NCBI RefSeq assembly: GCF_041821045.1
Contig: NZ_JBGUAW010000002.1
Coordinates: 372,001 to 436,000, forward strand
Source of the DNA: Thiohalorhabdus sp. Cl-TMA
Lineage (GTDB): Bacteria; Pseudomonadota; Gammaproteobacteria; Thiohalorhabdales; Thiohalorhabdaceae
Direction: 5' to 3'
DNA length: 64,000 nt
In this document: one piece after another, positions 34,804 to 43,881 of the stretch
Position numbering within the stretch: the first letter of the stretch is position 1
Layout of the letters: every line of letters begins with the position of its first letter
Program-made: the position numbers and the translations under genes
The notes under the pieces: model-generated
What the model saw: only the letters and a program-made list of their open reading frames with translations
Database searches by the model: none
What the model was told of the DNA's origin: nothing

Positions 34804-35580
34804 ATGGGTGCCCGTCAGGAAACTTCACCGCTCCAAGCGGAGCCGGTTCTCCAGCGTAACCGTCTGGAGGTGGTGGTGGCGGAAAGCCGGGCGGAAGTCG
34901 AGCGCTGCCAGCGCCTGCGCTACGAGGTGTTCACCGCCGACCTGGGGGCCCGCATCGCCACCAGCCGCCCCGGTCTCGACCATGACTCCTATGATGCGTA
35001 TTGCCGCCACCTGTACGTCCGGGACAATCGTACGGGGGCCATGGTGGGAACCACCCGGCTGCTCACGAGCGCGGGCGCGGTGGCTGCTGGCGGGTTCTAC
35101 TCGGCGGGCGAGTTCGATCTGAGGCGGGTCCTCTCCCTGCCCGGGCGGTTCCTGGAGGTGGGTCGCACCTGCATCCATCCCGATTACCGGCGGGGCGCGG
35201 CCATCACCACCCTTTGGAACGGCATCGCCGGCATGGCCATCGCGGAGGGGAGCGATTACCTGATCGGCTGTCCCAGCATCCCCCTGGGAGGGGGCCGAGC
35301 CTATGCCCTCGCCGTGATGGATCACCTGCGGGCCCATTACCACGTCCCCGAATCGCTGCGGGTGGTCCCCCGCCATCCCCTGCCGCGGGATCCGGAGCTG
35401 CCGGCCGAGACGGAGGCGGTCCTGCCGCCCCTCATGAAGGCCTACATGCGCCTGGGGGCCCGGGTCTGCGGGGAGCCATTCTGGGACGAAGACTTCAACG
35501 TGGCGGATGTGTTCATCCTCCTGGAGACCGGCGCCATCACCCGTCGCTACGCCCGCCACTTCTTCCGGGAGTCCCGGTGA
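34804..35580 (+). CDS. olsB: L-ornithine N-alpha-acyltransferase OlsB
   Basis: The 258-residue GNAT-fold enzyme adds a 3-hydroxyacyl chain from ACP to ornithine to make lyso-ornithine lipid. It matches OlsB blocks: QRLRYEVFTADLGA, LDHDSYDAYCRHLYV, GTTRLLTS, FYSAGEFDLRR, LEVGRTCIHPDYRRG, TLWNGIAGMA, MKAYMRLGARV and DEDFNVADVFILLE. An AGGAGC site precedes the ATG. Its stop overlaps the GTG start of olsA, so the two steps are coupled. It is controlled by the near-consensus Pho box just upstream. Confidence 0.93.
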   Translation: MGARQETSPLQAEPVLQRNRLEVVVAESRAEVERCQRLRYEVFTADLGARIATSRPGLDHDSYDAYCRHLYVRDNRTGAMVGTTRLLTSAGAVAAGGFYSAGEFDLRRVLSLPGRFLEVGRTCIHPDYRRGAAITTLWNGIAGMAIAEGSDYLIGCPSIPLGGGRAYALAVMDHLRAHYHVPESLRVVPRHPLPRDPELPAETEAVLPPLMKAYMRLGARVCGEPFWDEDFNVADVFILLETGAITRRYARHFFRESR

Positions 35581-36377
35581 GGCGCCGGCGCGCCTTGCCG
35601 GGCAGCCTGCGGCTGCTCGTACGCCTCGGTCCCCTGACGCTCTTTCTGGCCCTGTCGCCCCTGCTTGCCGTGCTGCTCCTGCCCGCCTCCGGGGGAAGTC
35701 GGCCGCGGGTGGTACGGCTCTGGTCGCGGACGGCGGCCCGCCTGGTGGGGCTGCGCGTGCGCGTATCCGGCGTCCCCGCGCCCGGCGGGGTGCTGTTCGC
35801 CGCCAACCATATCTCCTGGCTGGATATCCTCGCTTTCAACGCCGTCCACGCGGCCACCTTCGTGGCCAAGCGCGAGGTGCGGGACTGGCCGCTTTTCGGG
35901 TGGCTGGCCGCCCGGGCGGGGACGGTCTTCCTCGACCGGGGGCGCCGCAGCGCCCTGCTCGGCGCGGGTGACGTGCTGGCGGATCGGCTGCGGGCCGGAA
36001 AACCGGCGGTCATATTCCCGGAGGGAACGACAACCACCGGTCAGGAGGTGGCGCCCTTCGGGCCCGGGCTCTTCCGGGCGGCCCTGGAAGCGGGTGCCTG
36101 CGTGCAGCCGGTGACCCTCCGCTACGGCGCCCCGGGAAGCCCGGATACGGTGGCGCCTTTCGTCGGCGACGACAGCCTGGTGCCGCACCTTTTGCGGCTT
36201 TTGGCCCGGCCCGGTACCCGGGTGCGGGTACTGTTCCACGAACCGGTTTTTCCCGGGGAGAACCGCCAGGCGCTCGCTGCCGAGGCGCGTGTCCGGGTCC
36301 GGGCGGGCCTGCTCCCGGTTCCGGCCGCCGCCGATTCCCGGGACCACGAATCCGAGCTTTCCTCCCTCCCGGGCTGA
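35577..36377 (+). CDS. olsA: Lyso-ornithine lipid O-acyltransferase OlsA
   Basis: The 266-residue membrane protein has an N-terminal hydrophobic helix, the acyltransferase NHISWLD (HX4D), the FVAKREVRDWPLFGWLAAR block, and FPEGTTTTG, all typical of the PlsC family. Next to olsB it should add the second acyl chain to give ornithine lipid. It starts at a GTG that overlaps the olsB stop. A C-terminal extension of about 30 residues is poorly conserved in type. A general 1-acylglycerol-3-phosphate acyltransferase role is an alternative. Confidence 0.88.
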   Translation: MRRRRALPGSLRLLVRLGPLTLFLALSPLLAVLLLPASGGSRPRVVRLWSRTAARLVGLRVRVSGVPAPGGVLFAANHISWLDILAFNAVHAATFVAKREVRDWPLFGWLAARAGTVFLDRGRRSALLGAGDVLADRLRAGKPAVIFPEGTTTTGQEVAPFGPGLFRAALEAGACVQPVTLRYGAPGSPDTVAPFVGDDSLVPHLLRLLARPGTRVRVLFHEPVFPGENRQALAAEARVRVRAGLLPVPAAADSRDHESELSSLPG

Positions 36378-36522
36378 CCCCGGTCGATCGCGTCCCGCCG
36401 CTTCCCGCTACGGATCGCCCCAATAGAGCCTCACGGTCCGACCCGCCTACACTTCCGTTTTGGGTGGCCCCATACGGAGGGCCGCCGGAACCGCTCGGCC
36501 GGTCGAGAAACGGGGGAGCGAA

Positions 36523-37488
36523 ATGGCCCGGAACCACGGGGGAACGCAGGCGGTCCGGCCCGGGGACCTGCGCATGGCGGACTGGAAGGCCGTGGGCCAA
36601 CGGGTCCAGGGCCAGGTCAACCGGGACAACCTGAGCGTGGTCTCGGCGGGCGTGGCCTTCTACGCCTTCTTCGCCCTGTTTCCGGCCCTGGCCGCGATGG
36701 TGGCCATCTATGGCCTGGTGGCCGATCCCGCCGATGTGCAGCGCCTGATCCAGCAGGGGCAAGGCGTCATGCCCGGAGCCGTAACCGGGATCCTGTCCGG
36801 CCAGCTCCGCCAGCTCGCCGGCCAGGGCGGCTCACAGCTCGGAATGGGGGTCGCCATCGGTACCCTGGTTGCCCTCTGGAGCGCCACCAAGGGCACCAAG
36901 GCCCTGATGGCGGGCCTGAACATCGCCAACCGGGAGGAGGAAAAGCGCGGCATCATCCGCATGAACGCGGAGGCTCTGCTCCTCACCCTCGGCGTGATCG
37001 TCGCGGTCCTCGTGGCCATCGCCCTGGTTGTCGCCGCGCCCGCGGTGCTGGGCAGCCTGCCGCTTCCGGCACTCCTCCGGACCCTGATCGCCTGGCTGCG
37101 GTGGCCGGTGCTCGGCGTGCTCATGGTCCTGGGCCTGGCGGTGCTGTACCGCTATGCCCCCAGCCGGCGGGCCGCCCGTTGGCGATGGCTCAGCTACGGC
37201 GCGGTGCTGGCCACGGTGCTGTGGCTGATCGCCTCCGGCCTGTTCTCCTGGTACGTAGCCAACTTCGGCTCCTACAACGAAACCTTCGGCTCCATGGCGG
37301 CCATCGCCATCCTGCTGATGTGGTTCTTCCTCTCGGCCTACGTCATCCTGCTCGGCGCCGAGCTGAACAGCGAGATGGAGCACCATACGGAGCGGGATAC
37401 CACGCAGGGGCCCGATCGGCCGCCGGGGCGGCGAGGCGCCGTTATGGCCGATTCCGTGGCGGATTCAGGGCATCCGGAACGCTCCTAG
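36523..37488 (+). CDS. YihY/UPF0761 (RNase BN-like) inner-membrane protein
   Basis: The 321-residue protein has the family core: NLSVVSAGVAFYAFFALFPALAAM, a GMGVAIGTLVALWSATKGTKALM segment, several later helices (about 150-240) and GSYNETFGSMAAIAILLMWFFLSAYVILLGAELNSEME is here cut to GSYNETFGSMAAI and LGAELNSEME. Function of the family is unsettled; an RNase BN activity once assigned was later attributed to another protein. A GGGGGAG site precedes the ATG. It lies 145 bases after olsA and may have its own promoter. Confidence 0.85.
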   Translation: MARNHGGTQAVRPGDLRMADWKAVGQRVQGQVNRDNLSVVSAGVAFYAFFALFPALAAMVAIYGLVADPADVQRLIQQGQGVMPGAVTGILSGQLRQLAGQGGSQLGMGVAIGTLVALWSATKGTKALMAGLNIANREEEKRGIIRMNAEALLLTLGVIVAVLVAIALVVAAPAVLGSLPLPALLRTLIAWLRWPVLGVLMVLGLAVLYRYAPSRRAARWRWLSYGAVLATVLWLIASGLFSWYVANFGSYNETFGSMAAIAILLMWFFLSAYVILLGAELNSEMEHHTERDTTQGPDRPPGRRGAVMADSVADSGHPERS

Positions 37489-37533
37489 CGGTTTATAATC
37501 CATACCAGGAAAAACCGAGCGAAGGAGTCGGCT

Positions 37534-37764
37534 TTGAACGAGGAAATCTTTACGCAGGACATGCGGAAGTTCCTGAAGAAGGTAGGCGTTACTTCCCAGC
37601 AGGAGATCGAGAAGGCCGTCCAGCAGGCGCTGGAGGCGAACCGGCTGTACCCGGATGCGGAATTGAGCGCCCACGTGACCCTGCGCGTGGAGGGTCCCGA
37701 CGGAGCCCTCCTGGTGGACCACGGAGTGGACGGCTCCATCCGGCTCGAAGACGGAGAGGCATAA
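37534..37764 (+). CDS. DUF6494 small protein
   Basis: The 76-residue protein resembles the DUF6494 family: MNEEIFTQDMRKFLKKVGVT, EIEKAVQQALE and a C-terminal sandwich. It starts at a TTG with a GAAGGAG site seven bases upstream. Function is unknown. It follows the YihY gene by 45 bases and may be co-transcribed with it; a hairpin follows. Confidence 0.75.
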   Translation: MNEEIFTQDMRKFLKKVGVTSQQEIEKAVQQALEANRLYPDAELSAHVTLRVEGPDGALLVDHGVDGSIRLEDGEA

Positions 37765-37797
37765 CCGGTGCTCCCGGGAATCCGGGGCCGGAGCAGC

Positions 37798-37825
37798 GAA
37801 GGCCAGGGCGGGGACCCTGGCCTTC
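37798..37825. terminator. Hairpin between convergent genes
   Basis: GAAGGCCAGGG pairs perfectly with CCCTGGCCTTC around a six-base loop. It lies between convergent genes and could end transcription from either side, though no uridine run is present. Confidence 0.5.
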
Positions 37826-37867
37826 GGCATCTGGTGACGGGGGAAGGGCGCTTCGCGTCCGGCGGGG

Positions 37868-38446
37868 TCAGAGGTATTCCTGCCGGACCTCCTGCTCGAT
37901 CCCCGAGCCGGTCTCGCGCTTGTAGTTGAAGAAGTCCGTGCCGTCCTTGTAGGCGCCCTCCACCACGAACTTGCCCATGGCCAGGAATTCCTCGACGCTC
38001 GGGTTGGTGATGAAGCGTACCAGCTCCTCCCCGCCCTTGCCGAAGATGATAAGCGTCGGGGTGGCCCGGGCGCGGTTCTGCACGGCGAACTTCATCTGCG
38101 ACACCGAGTCGCCGTCCACGTCCACGAAGTTCTTGTTGCCCTTGATGTTCACCTTGTAGACATCGAAGTACTTGTGGAAGAACTCGTGAACGATGGGCCG
38201 GGTGAAGACCTCCTGCTCCATTTTGTTGCAGAAGGGGCACTGGTCCTGGAAGAAGTAGACCAGCATGCCCTTCTTGCCGCTGGCCAGGGCGTCCTTCAGG
38301 TTCCGCTGGAAGTCCCCGAAGGCGACGATGTTGTAGAAGTTCTCCGGATCGGCCCGCTCGGCCTGAGCCGGTCCCGCCCCCATCAGGAGCGCGGCGAAGG
38401 CCAGCGCCAGGAAGCGTTTCCAAGGGCGTGTGCACCGCATGCGCAT
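37868..38446 (-). CDS. SoxW-like thioredoxin-fold periplasmic protein
   Basis: The 192-residue protein has a signal peptide (cleavage near AQA) and a thioredoxin fold with the active site DQCPFCNKM (Cys70, Cys73) and a cis-Pro loop RATPTLIIFG. The family is called thioredoxin-related SoxW in sulfur oxidisers, where it helps keep Sox or other periplasmic proteins reduced. No sox gene is in the window. The extended C-terminal region (about 150-192) is helical. Confidence 0.8.
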   Translation of the reverse strand: MRMRCTRPWKRFLALAFAALLMGAGPAQAERADPENFYNIVAFGDFQRNLKDALASGKKGMLVYFFQDQCPFCNKMEQEVFTRPIVHEFFHKYFDVYKVNIKGNKNFVDVDGDSVSQMKFAVQNRARATPTLIIFGKGGEELVRFITNPSVEEFLAMGKFVVEGAYKDGTDFFNYKRETGSGIEQEVRQEYL

Positions 38447-38537
38447 GGTTCCGTCTCCGAGGTCGTGGACGGGCTCCCCGTCCCTTGGCCGTTTTTACCG
38501 AATGCACGTTCGGTTATAGGTCAAGCGGGCGGAGGCG

Positions 38538-39536
38538 TCAACCGTCCAGGGCGGCAGCCTCCGGGGCCGGCGCCACGCGCTCCAGGGCCTCGCGGATCAC
38601 CGCCACGCCGGCGTCCCGCCCGGGCGCGTTCTCCGAGATGTGGCGCCGCCAAGCGCGGGCTCCGGGAACGCCCTGGAACAGGCCCAGGATGTGCCGTGCC
38701 ATGGCCTGCAGCCGCACGCCCCGCGCCAGCTCCCGCTCCATGTAGGCCATGTAGCGCTCAACGACCGCGCGGCGATCGAGCAGGTCCGGGTGATTGCCGA
38801 GGAAGGCCTGTTCCGCCTCGGCCAGCACCCAGGGTCGCTCGTAGGCGGCGCGGCCGACCATGACGCCGTCCACGTGGGGTAGCTGGGTGGCCATGTCGTC
38901 GACGGTGCGGAGGCCGCCGTTGGTTACCACCGTATAGCCGGGGAAATCCCGCTTCAGCCGGTGGACCGCCTCGGGCCGCAGCGGCGGCTTCTCGCGGTTC
39001 TCCTTGGGGGATAGGCCCTGGAGCCAGGCCTTGCGGGCATGGACGATGAAGGTGCGGCAGCCCGCCGCCCCCACCCGCGCGACGAAATCGTGCAGGTGGG
39101 CGTAATCGTCCTGGTGATCGATGCCGATGCGGTGCTTGACGGTCACCGGAATGTCCACCACCTCGCGCATGGCCGCCACGCCCTCCGCCACCAGATCCGG
39201 CTCGGCCATGAGGCAGGCGCCGAAGCGGCCGTTCTGCACCCGGTCGCTGGGACACCCGACGTTGAGGTTCACCTCGTCGTAGCCCCAATCCTCCGCCATG
39301 CGGGCGCACGCGGCCAGCTCCGCCGGGTCGCAGCCGCCGAGCTGCAAGGCCACCGGATGCTCCTCGGCGTTGTAGTCCAGGTGGCGCGCCACGTCCCCGT
39401 GCAGCAGGGCGCCCGTGGTGACCATCTCCGTGTACAGCAGGGTCCGGGGCGCCACCAGCCGCAGGAAAAAGCGGTCGTGGCGATCGGTGCGGTCCATCAT
39501 GGGGGCCACGGAGAGGGTGCGGTCGAGGGTGGTCAT
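38538..39536 (-). CDS. dusA: tRNA-dihydrouridine(20/20a) synthase DusA
   Basis: The 332-residue FMN enzyme reduces uridine 20/20a in tRNA. It has the DusA-specific VAPMMDRTDRHDR, the catalytic Cys95 in LNVGCPSDRVQ, HARKAWLQGLSPKENRE and the C-terminal helical domain with HILGLFQGVPGARAWRRH. Normal length and all key residues are present. It stands alone between the Sox-like thioredoxin gene and the Sel1-type lipoprotein gene. Confidence 0.95.
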   Translation of the reverse strand: MTTLDRTLSVAPMMDRTDRHDRFFLRLVAPRTLLYTEMVTTGALLHGDVARHLDYNAEEHPVALQLGGCDPAELAACARMAEDWGYDEVNLNVGCPSDRVQNGRFGACLMAEPDLVAEGVAAMREVVDIPVTVKHRIGIDHQDDYAHLHDFVARVGAAGCRTFIVHARKAWLQGLSPKENREKPPLRPEAVHRLKRDFPGYTVVTNGGLRTVDDMATQLPHVDGVMVGRAAYERPWVLAEAEQAFLGNHPDLLDRRAVVERYMAYMERELARGVRLQAMARHILGLFQGVPGARAWRRHISENAPGRDAGVAVIREALERVAPAPEAAALDG

Positions 39537-39637
39537 GGCGGCGGCGCGCTTCCGGCCTCGGGTCGTTCAGTGATCGGGCGGAAAGGATAACCGGGGCGCA
39601 GAGCCCGCCACAAGGCGAATCGGCGCCGGTCGGGGGT

Positions 39638-40126
39638 TCATTCTCCACCGTATCGGGCGAGCCAGCGGGCGGCCGCCCGGCGTTCCGCCGGCGTGAGCCG
39701 CTCGGCCAGTCGATCGCGGTTGCGGATGGCCTCCCGCCGCTTGGCCCCGGCCGGCAGGTTGCGGGCGGCCAGCCGGTACCATTGGTAGGCCTCGCGGAGT
39801 CTGGGCCGGCCTCCCAGGCCGGCTTGGTAGAGGAAGGCCACGTGGGCATAGGCCTCGGGATGGCCGCCGTTGGCCGCTTCCCTGGCCCAGTGCAGGGCCC
39901 GGCCGGGATCGCGCTCCACACCCAGGCCGGCCCGGTAAAGATTGGCCAGGTGGTGCTGGGCCAGCCGGTCGCCCGATTCCGCGAGCCGCCGCCAGACATG
40001 CGCCGCCCGGGCGTAATCGCCGGTCTGGTAGGCCTGGAGCCCGTCCCGGAAGTCCGGATCCGAGCAGCCGGCCAGCATGGGGACGCCGGCTGCAAGGAGC
40101 AGGGCCATCAAAGCGCCGCGCGCCAT
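39638..40126 (-). CDS. Sel1/TPR-repeat lipoprotein
   Basis: The product has a lipoprotein signal (MARGALMALLLAAGVPMLAGC) and Sel1-like repeats (GDRLAQHHLANLYRAGLGVERD, HPEAYAHVAFLYQAGLGG). These are cut here to YRAGLGVERD and YQAGLGG. Sel1 proteins scaffold protein complexes. The ATG at 40126 is chosen because it gives a normal-length lipoprotein signal; a start at 40240 has a better ribosome site but would place 38 residues before it. Function is unknown. An FNR-like box lies over the upstream part of the longer frame. Confidence 0.7.
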   Translation of the reverse strand: MARGALMALLLAAGVPMLAGCSDPDFRDGLQAYQTGDYARAAHVWRRLAESGDRLAQHHLANLYRAGLGVERDPGRALHWAREAANGGHPEAYAHVAFLYQAGLGGRPRLREAYQWYRLAARNLPAGAKRREAIRNRDRLAERLTPAERRAAARWLARYGGE

Positions 40127-40262
40127 GCCGGCGGCCGTTTCCCGACGGTTCCGGCTGCGGACGGTGACTGGCGTGTGCAAGCGGGGCTCCCTCCTGATGG
40201 GTAGGGCTACAGGATGCCCGTTGAGGTCGTCGTCCGCCATCCCATTCCCCGTTTGGGGATAT

Positions 40263-40276
40263 TTGATTCGGGTCAA
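40263..40276 (+). promoter_or_regulatory. FNR/DNR-type box upstream of the DUF3365 cytochrome gene
   Basis: TTGAT, four bases, then GTCAA matches the FNR consensus TTGATNNNNATCAA at nine of ten defined positions. It lies 125 bases before the ATG at 40402. It suggests oxygen- or nitric-oxide-responsive control of that gene. Confidence 0.6.
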
Positions 40277-40401
40277 TCGAGCACCCGATGCGGACCCATG
40301 CCCATGGCCGCTCCGCGGGGATTCTTTCAGGATGAAGGCATCGGGCCCGTGAAGCGGATTCCGGGCGATCAGGGAAATCTCCGGGCATACGGGAGGAGCG
40401 C

Positions 40402-40983
40402 ATGAAGCGGAAGATCGGAATCGGGATCCTGATGCTCCTGCTGGGCGGTTCGGCCCTTGCGGAGGGTATGACGGCGGAGCGGGAGCAGGAGGCGAGGGCG
40501 GCAGTGAACCGCCTCATGAAGGAGCTCGGCGGAGCGCTCAAGACGGCCATGAAGGAGGGCGGCCCGCAGAAGGCCATCCGCGTCTGCACGCAGATGGCGC
40601 CGCGCATCAACGCCCGCATTTCCCGGGAGCGCGGATGGCAGGTGACCCGGGTCTCCACGCGCTATCGCAACCCGCTGCTGGGCATGCCCGACTCCTGGGA
40701 GCAGCGGGTCCTGGGGAAATTCCGGCAACGGGCCGCCGAAGGGGAGGCCCTGAAAGGCATGAAGTACAGCGAGGTGGTCACGCAGCCGGAAGGCAAGTAT
40801 TTCCGCTACATGCAGGCCATCCCCATGCAGGGACTTTGTACTTCCTGCCACGGCCCCCGGGAGCAGCTGGCCCCGGCGGTGCAGGAGGTTCTGAAGCAGC
40901 GCTATCCCCATGACCGGGCCACCGGCTTCCAGGTGGGGGAATTGCGCGGGGCCTTCAGCGTCAAGCAGCCCCTCGGCGATTAG
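40402..40983 (+). CDS. DUF3365 (Tll0287-like) c-type heme protein
   Basis: The 193-residue periplasmic protein has a signal peptide (cleavage near SALA) and a PAS-like DUF3365 domain, with the c-heme motif CTSCH (Cys146, Cys149, His150) near the end. In the family the fold is redox-sensing or electron carrying, for example cyanobacterial Tll0287. The [15 protein letters not shown] lead-in is typical. It is followed after 26 bases by the YbgE-like gene and later by sqr, which suggests a role in respiratory redox balance. Confidence 0.85.
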   Translation: MKRKIGIGILMLLLGGSALAEGMTAEREQEARAAVNRLMKELGGALKTAMKEGGPQKAIRVCTQMAPRINARISRERGWQVTRVSTRYRNPLLGMPDSWEQRVLGKFRQRAAEGEALKGMKYSEVVTQPEGKYFRYMQAIPMQGLCTSCHGPREQLAPAVQEVLKQRYPHDRATGFQVGELRGAFSVKQPLGD

Positions 40984-41009
40984 GATCGGCAGCGGGAAGG
41001 GAGGTTCCC

Positions 41010-41330
41010 ATGACGGGTCGCCGCCCGGATGCGCCCAGTTTTTTCTACGGCTGGCTACCGCGGCTGATCTCCGTCCTCCTGGCCCTGACCGTGCTCCTGC
41101 TCATCATGGCATTCCCGGGGATCTTCTGGCGGTGGGATGCGGTCCGGCTTCTTCCCCTGCTGGCGGTACTCTGGGGGCTGGCCGCCGGTTTCGTGCACGG
41201 GATGGGGCTCGTGCCGGAGCACCCTCTGACGCGCCTCCTTCTGGGGCCCGGACCCGCCTGGCTGCTCCTGCTCGGCGCCCTCCTCTGGCTCCTGATTGCA
41301 AGCGGTCCCCTGCCGCAAAGTCCCGGTTGA
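41010..41330 (+). CDS. YbgE-like cytochrome bd-associated membrane protein
   Basis: The 106-residue protein has three hydrophobic helices (about 18-38, 45-65 and 80-98), and the GLAAGFVHGMGLVPEHPL segment matches the YbgE core (AGVIHGVGFRPQ in E. coli), which belongs to the cyd operon in that organism. The bd-oxidase genes cydAB lie nearby on the other strand, so the likely role is in their assembly or stability. A GGGAGG site precedes the ATG. Confidence 0.7.
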   Translation: MTGRRPDAPSFFYGWLPRLISVLLALTVLLLIMAFPGIFWRWDAVRLLPLLAVLWGLAAGFVHGMGLVPEHPLTRLLLGPGPAWLLLLGALLWLLIASGPLPQSPG

Positions 41331-41336
41331 AATGGA

Positions 41337-41350
41337 TTGACCGCGATCAA
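41337..41350 (+). promoter_or_regulatory. FNR-type box upstream of sqr
   Basis: TTGAC, four bases, then ATCAA matches nine of ten FNR positions. It lies 145 bases before the sqr ATG. It could regulate sulfide oxidation in response to oxygen or nitric oxide. Confidence 0.55.
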
Positions 41351-41479
41351 ACGGAGTGATCGGGGAAAGGTCTAAGGTGTGAAAGCGGTTCAGGTGCGGC
41401 CAATGATTCCGGCCCGGTCCGCACTTTCCCCGCTCTCCGCGGTACTTGCGGCTTCTCATTCCCCGGCCGGACATGCTGA

Positions 41480-42790
<1,311 letters not shown>

Positions 42791-42814
42791 GCGGCAGTTT
42801 CCGGTACCTACGGG

Positions 42815-42847
42815 AACGGGCCGGCCCTAGCGGAGCCGGCCCGTTTT
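42815..42847 (+). terminator. Rho-independent terminator after sqr
   Basis: An eleven-base stem (AACGGGCCGGC with GCCGGCCCGTT) is followed by two further T residues, giving TTTT at the end of the stem. It lies between the convergent sqr and cydB genes. Confidence 0.78.
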
Positions 42848-42875
42848 GCGTGGTGGCGCATCCCGCTACCGGTAC

Positions 42876-43880
42876 CTAGTGATAGCCCATGTCCGCCGTG
42901 ATTTTGCCCCGGAAGACCCGGTACGACCAGGCCGTGTAGCCGAGGATGACGGGCAGCAGGATCACGAGGCCCACCAGCGTGAATCCCTGGCTGGAGGGAT
43001 GGGCCGCCGCCGCTTCGATGGTCAGGTTTGGCGGCACGATATAGGGCCAGAGGCCGATGAGCAGGCCGATGAATGCGAGCGCGAACATGGCCAGGGAGAG
43101 GAGGAAGGGCCGCAGCTCGTCGCCCGCCAGCACCGAGCGCCACAAAAGCCAGGAGGTGACCGCCACCAGTACCGGCATGGGCCAGAGCCAGAGGATGTTG
43201 GGCAGCGAGAACCAGCGCTCCATGAGGCGGGGCTCCAGGAACGGCGTCCAGATGCTCACCATGACCATGAAGGCGATCATGATCATGGCCAGGGGCCGGG
43301 CGAACATGTAGCAGAGCTGCTGGGTCTCCCCCTCGGTCTTCAGGATGACCCAGGTGGCGCCCAGCAGGGCGTAGCCGAAGACCAGGGCGAAGCCGGTCAT
43401 GATCACGAAGGGGTCGAACCAGCCGAAGGTCCCGCCGGCGTATTGGCCGTCCTGCAAGGGCAGCCCGTTGACGAGGGCGCCGAGGATGATCCCCTGTGCG
43501 AAGGCGGTCAGGATCGACCCCACCATGAAGGCCATTCCCCATAAGGACTTCGAGCGCCGTGCCTTGAACCGGAACTCGAAGGACACGCCGCGGAAGATCA
43601 AGGCGATCAGCATCAGAAGAACGGGCAGGTAGAGCGCCGATAGCACCAGGGAGTAGGCGCGGGGAAAGGCCGCCAGCAGCCCGGCCCCCCCGAGCACCAG
43701 CCAGGTCTCGTTGCCGTCCCAGATGGGCGCCGCCGAGCTCATCATCAGGTCGCGCTCTTCCTCGTCGTCGACGAAGGGCATGATGATGCCGATGCCGAGC
43801 ACGAAGCCGTCCAGCAGCACGTACATGAGCACCCCGAAGCCGATGATGCCGAACCAGATATAGGGCAGTGCGTCGATCAT
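42876..43880 (-). CDS. cydB: Cytochrome bd oxidase subunit II
   Basis: The 334-residue protein has eight or nine membrane helices and the CydB start PYIWFGIIGFGVLMYVLLDG, the conserved WDGNETWLVLGG, and the family end GYTAWSYRVFRGK. It pairs with CydA as the quinol oxidase that needs no copper. Its ATG follows the cydA stop by one base, with GAGGAGGGC as ribosome site, so the genes form one operon. Confidence 0.95.
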   Translation of the reverse strand: MIDALPYIWFGIIGFGVLMYVLLDGFVLGIGIIMPFVDDEEERDLMMSSAAPIWDGNETWLVLGGAGLLAAFPRAYSLVLSALYLPVLLMLIALIFRGVSFEFRFKARRSKSLWGMAFMVGSILTAFAQGIILGALVNGLPLQDGQYAGGTFGWFDPFVIMTGFALVFGYALLGATWVILKTEGETQQLCYMFARPLAMIMIAFMVMVSIWTPFLEPRLMERWFSLPNILWLWPMPVLVAVTSWLLWRSVLAGDELRPFLLSLAMFALAFIGLLIGLWPYIVPPNLTIEAAAAHPSSQGFTLVGLVILLPVILGYTAWSYRVFRGKITADMGYH

Positions 43881-43881
43881 C

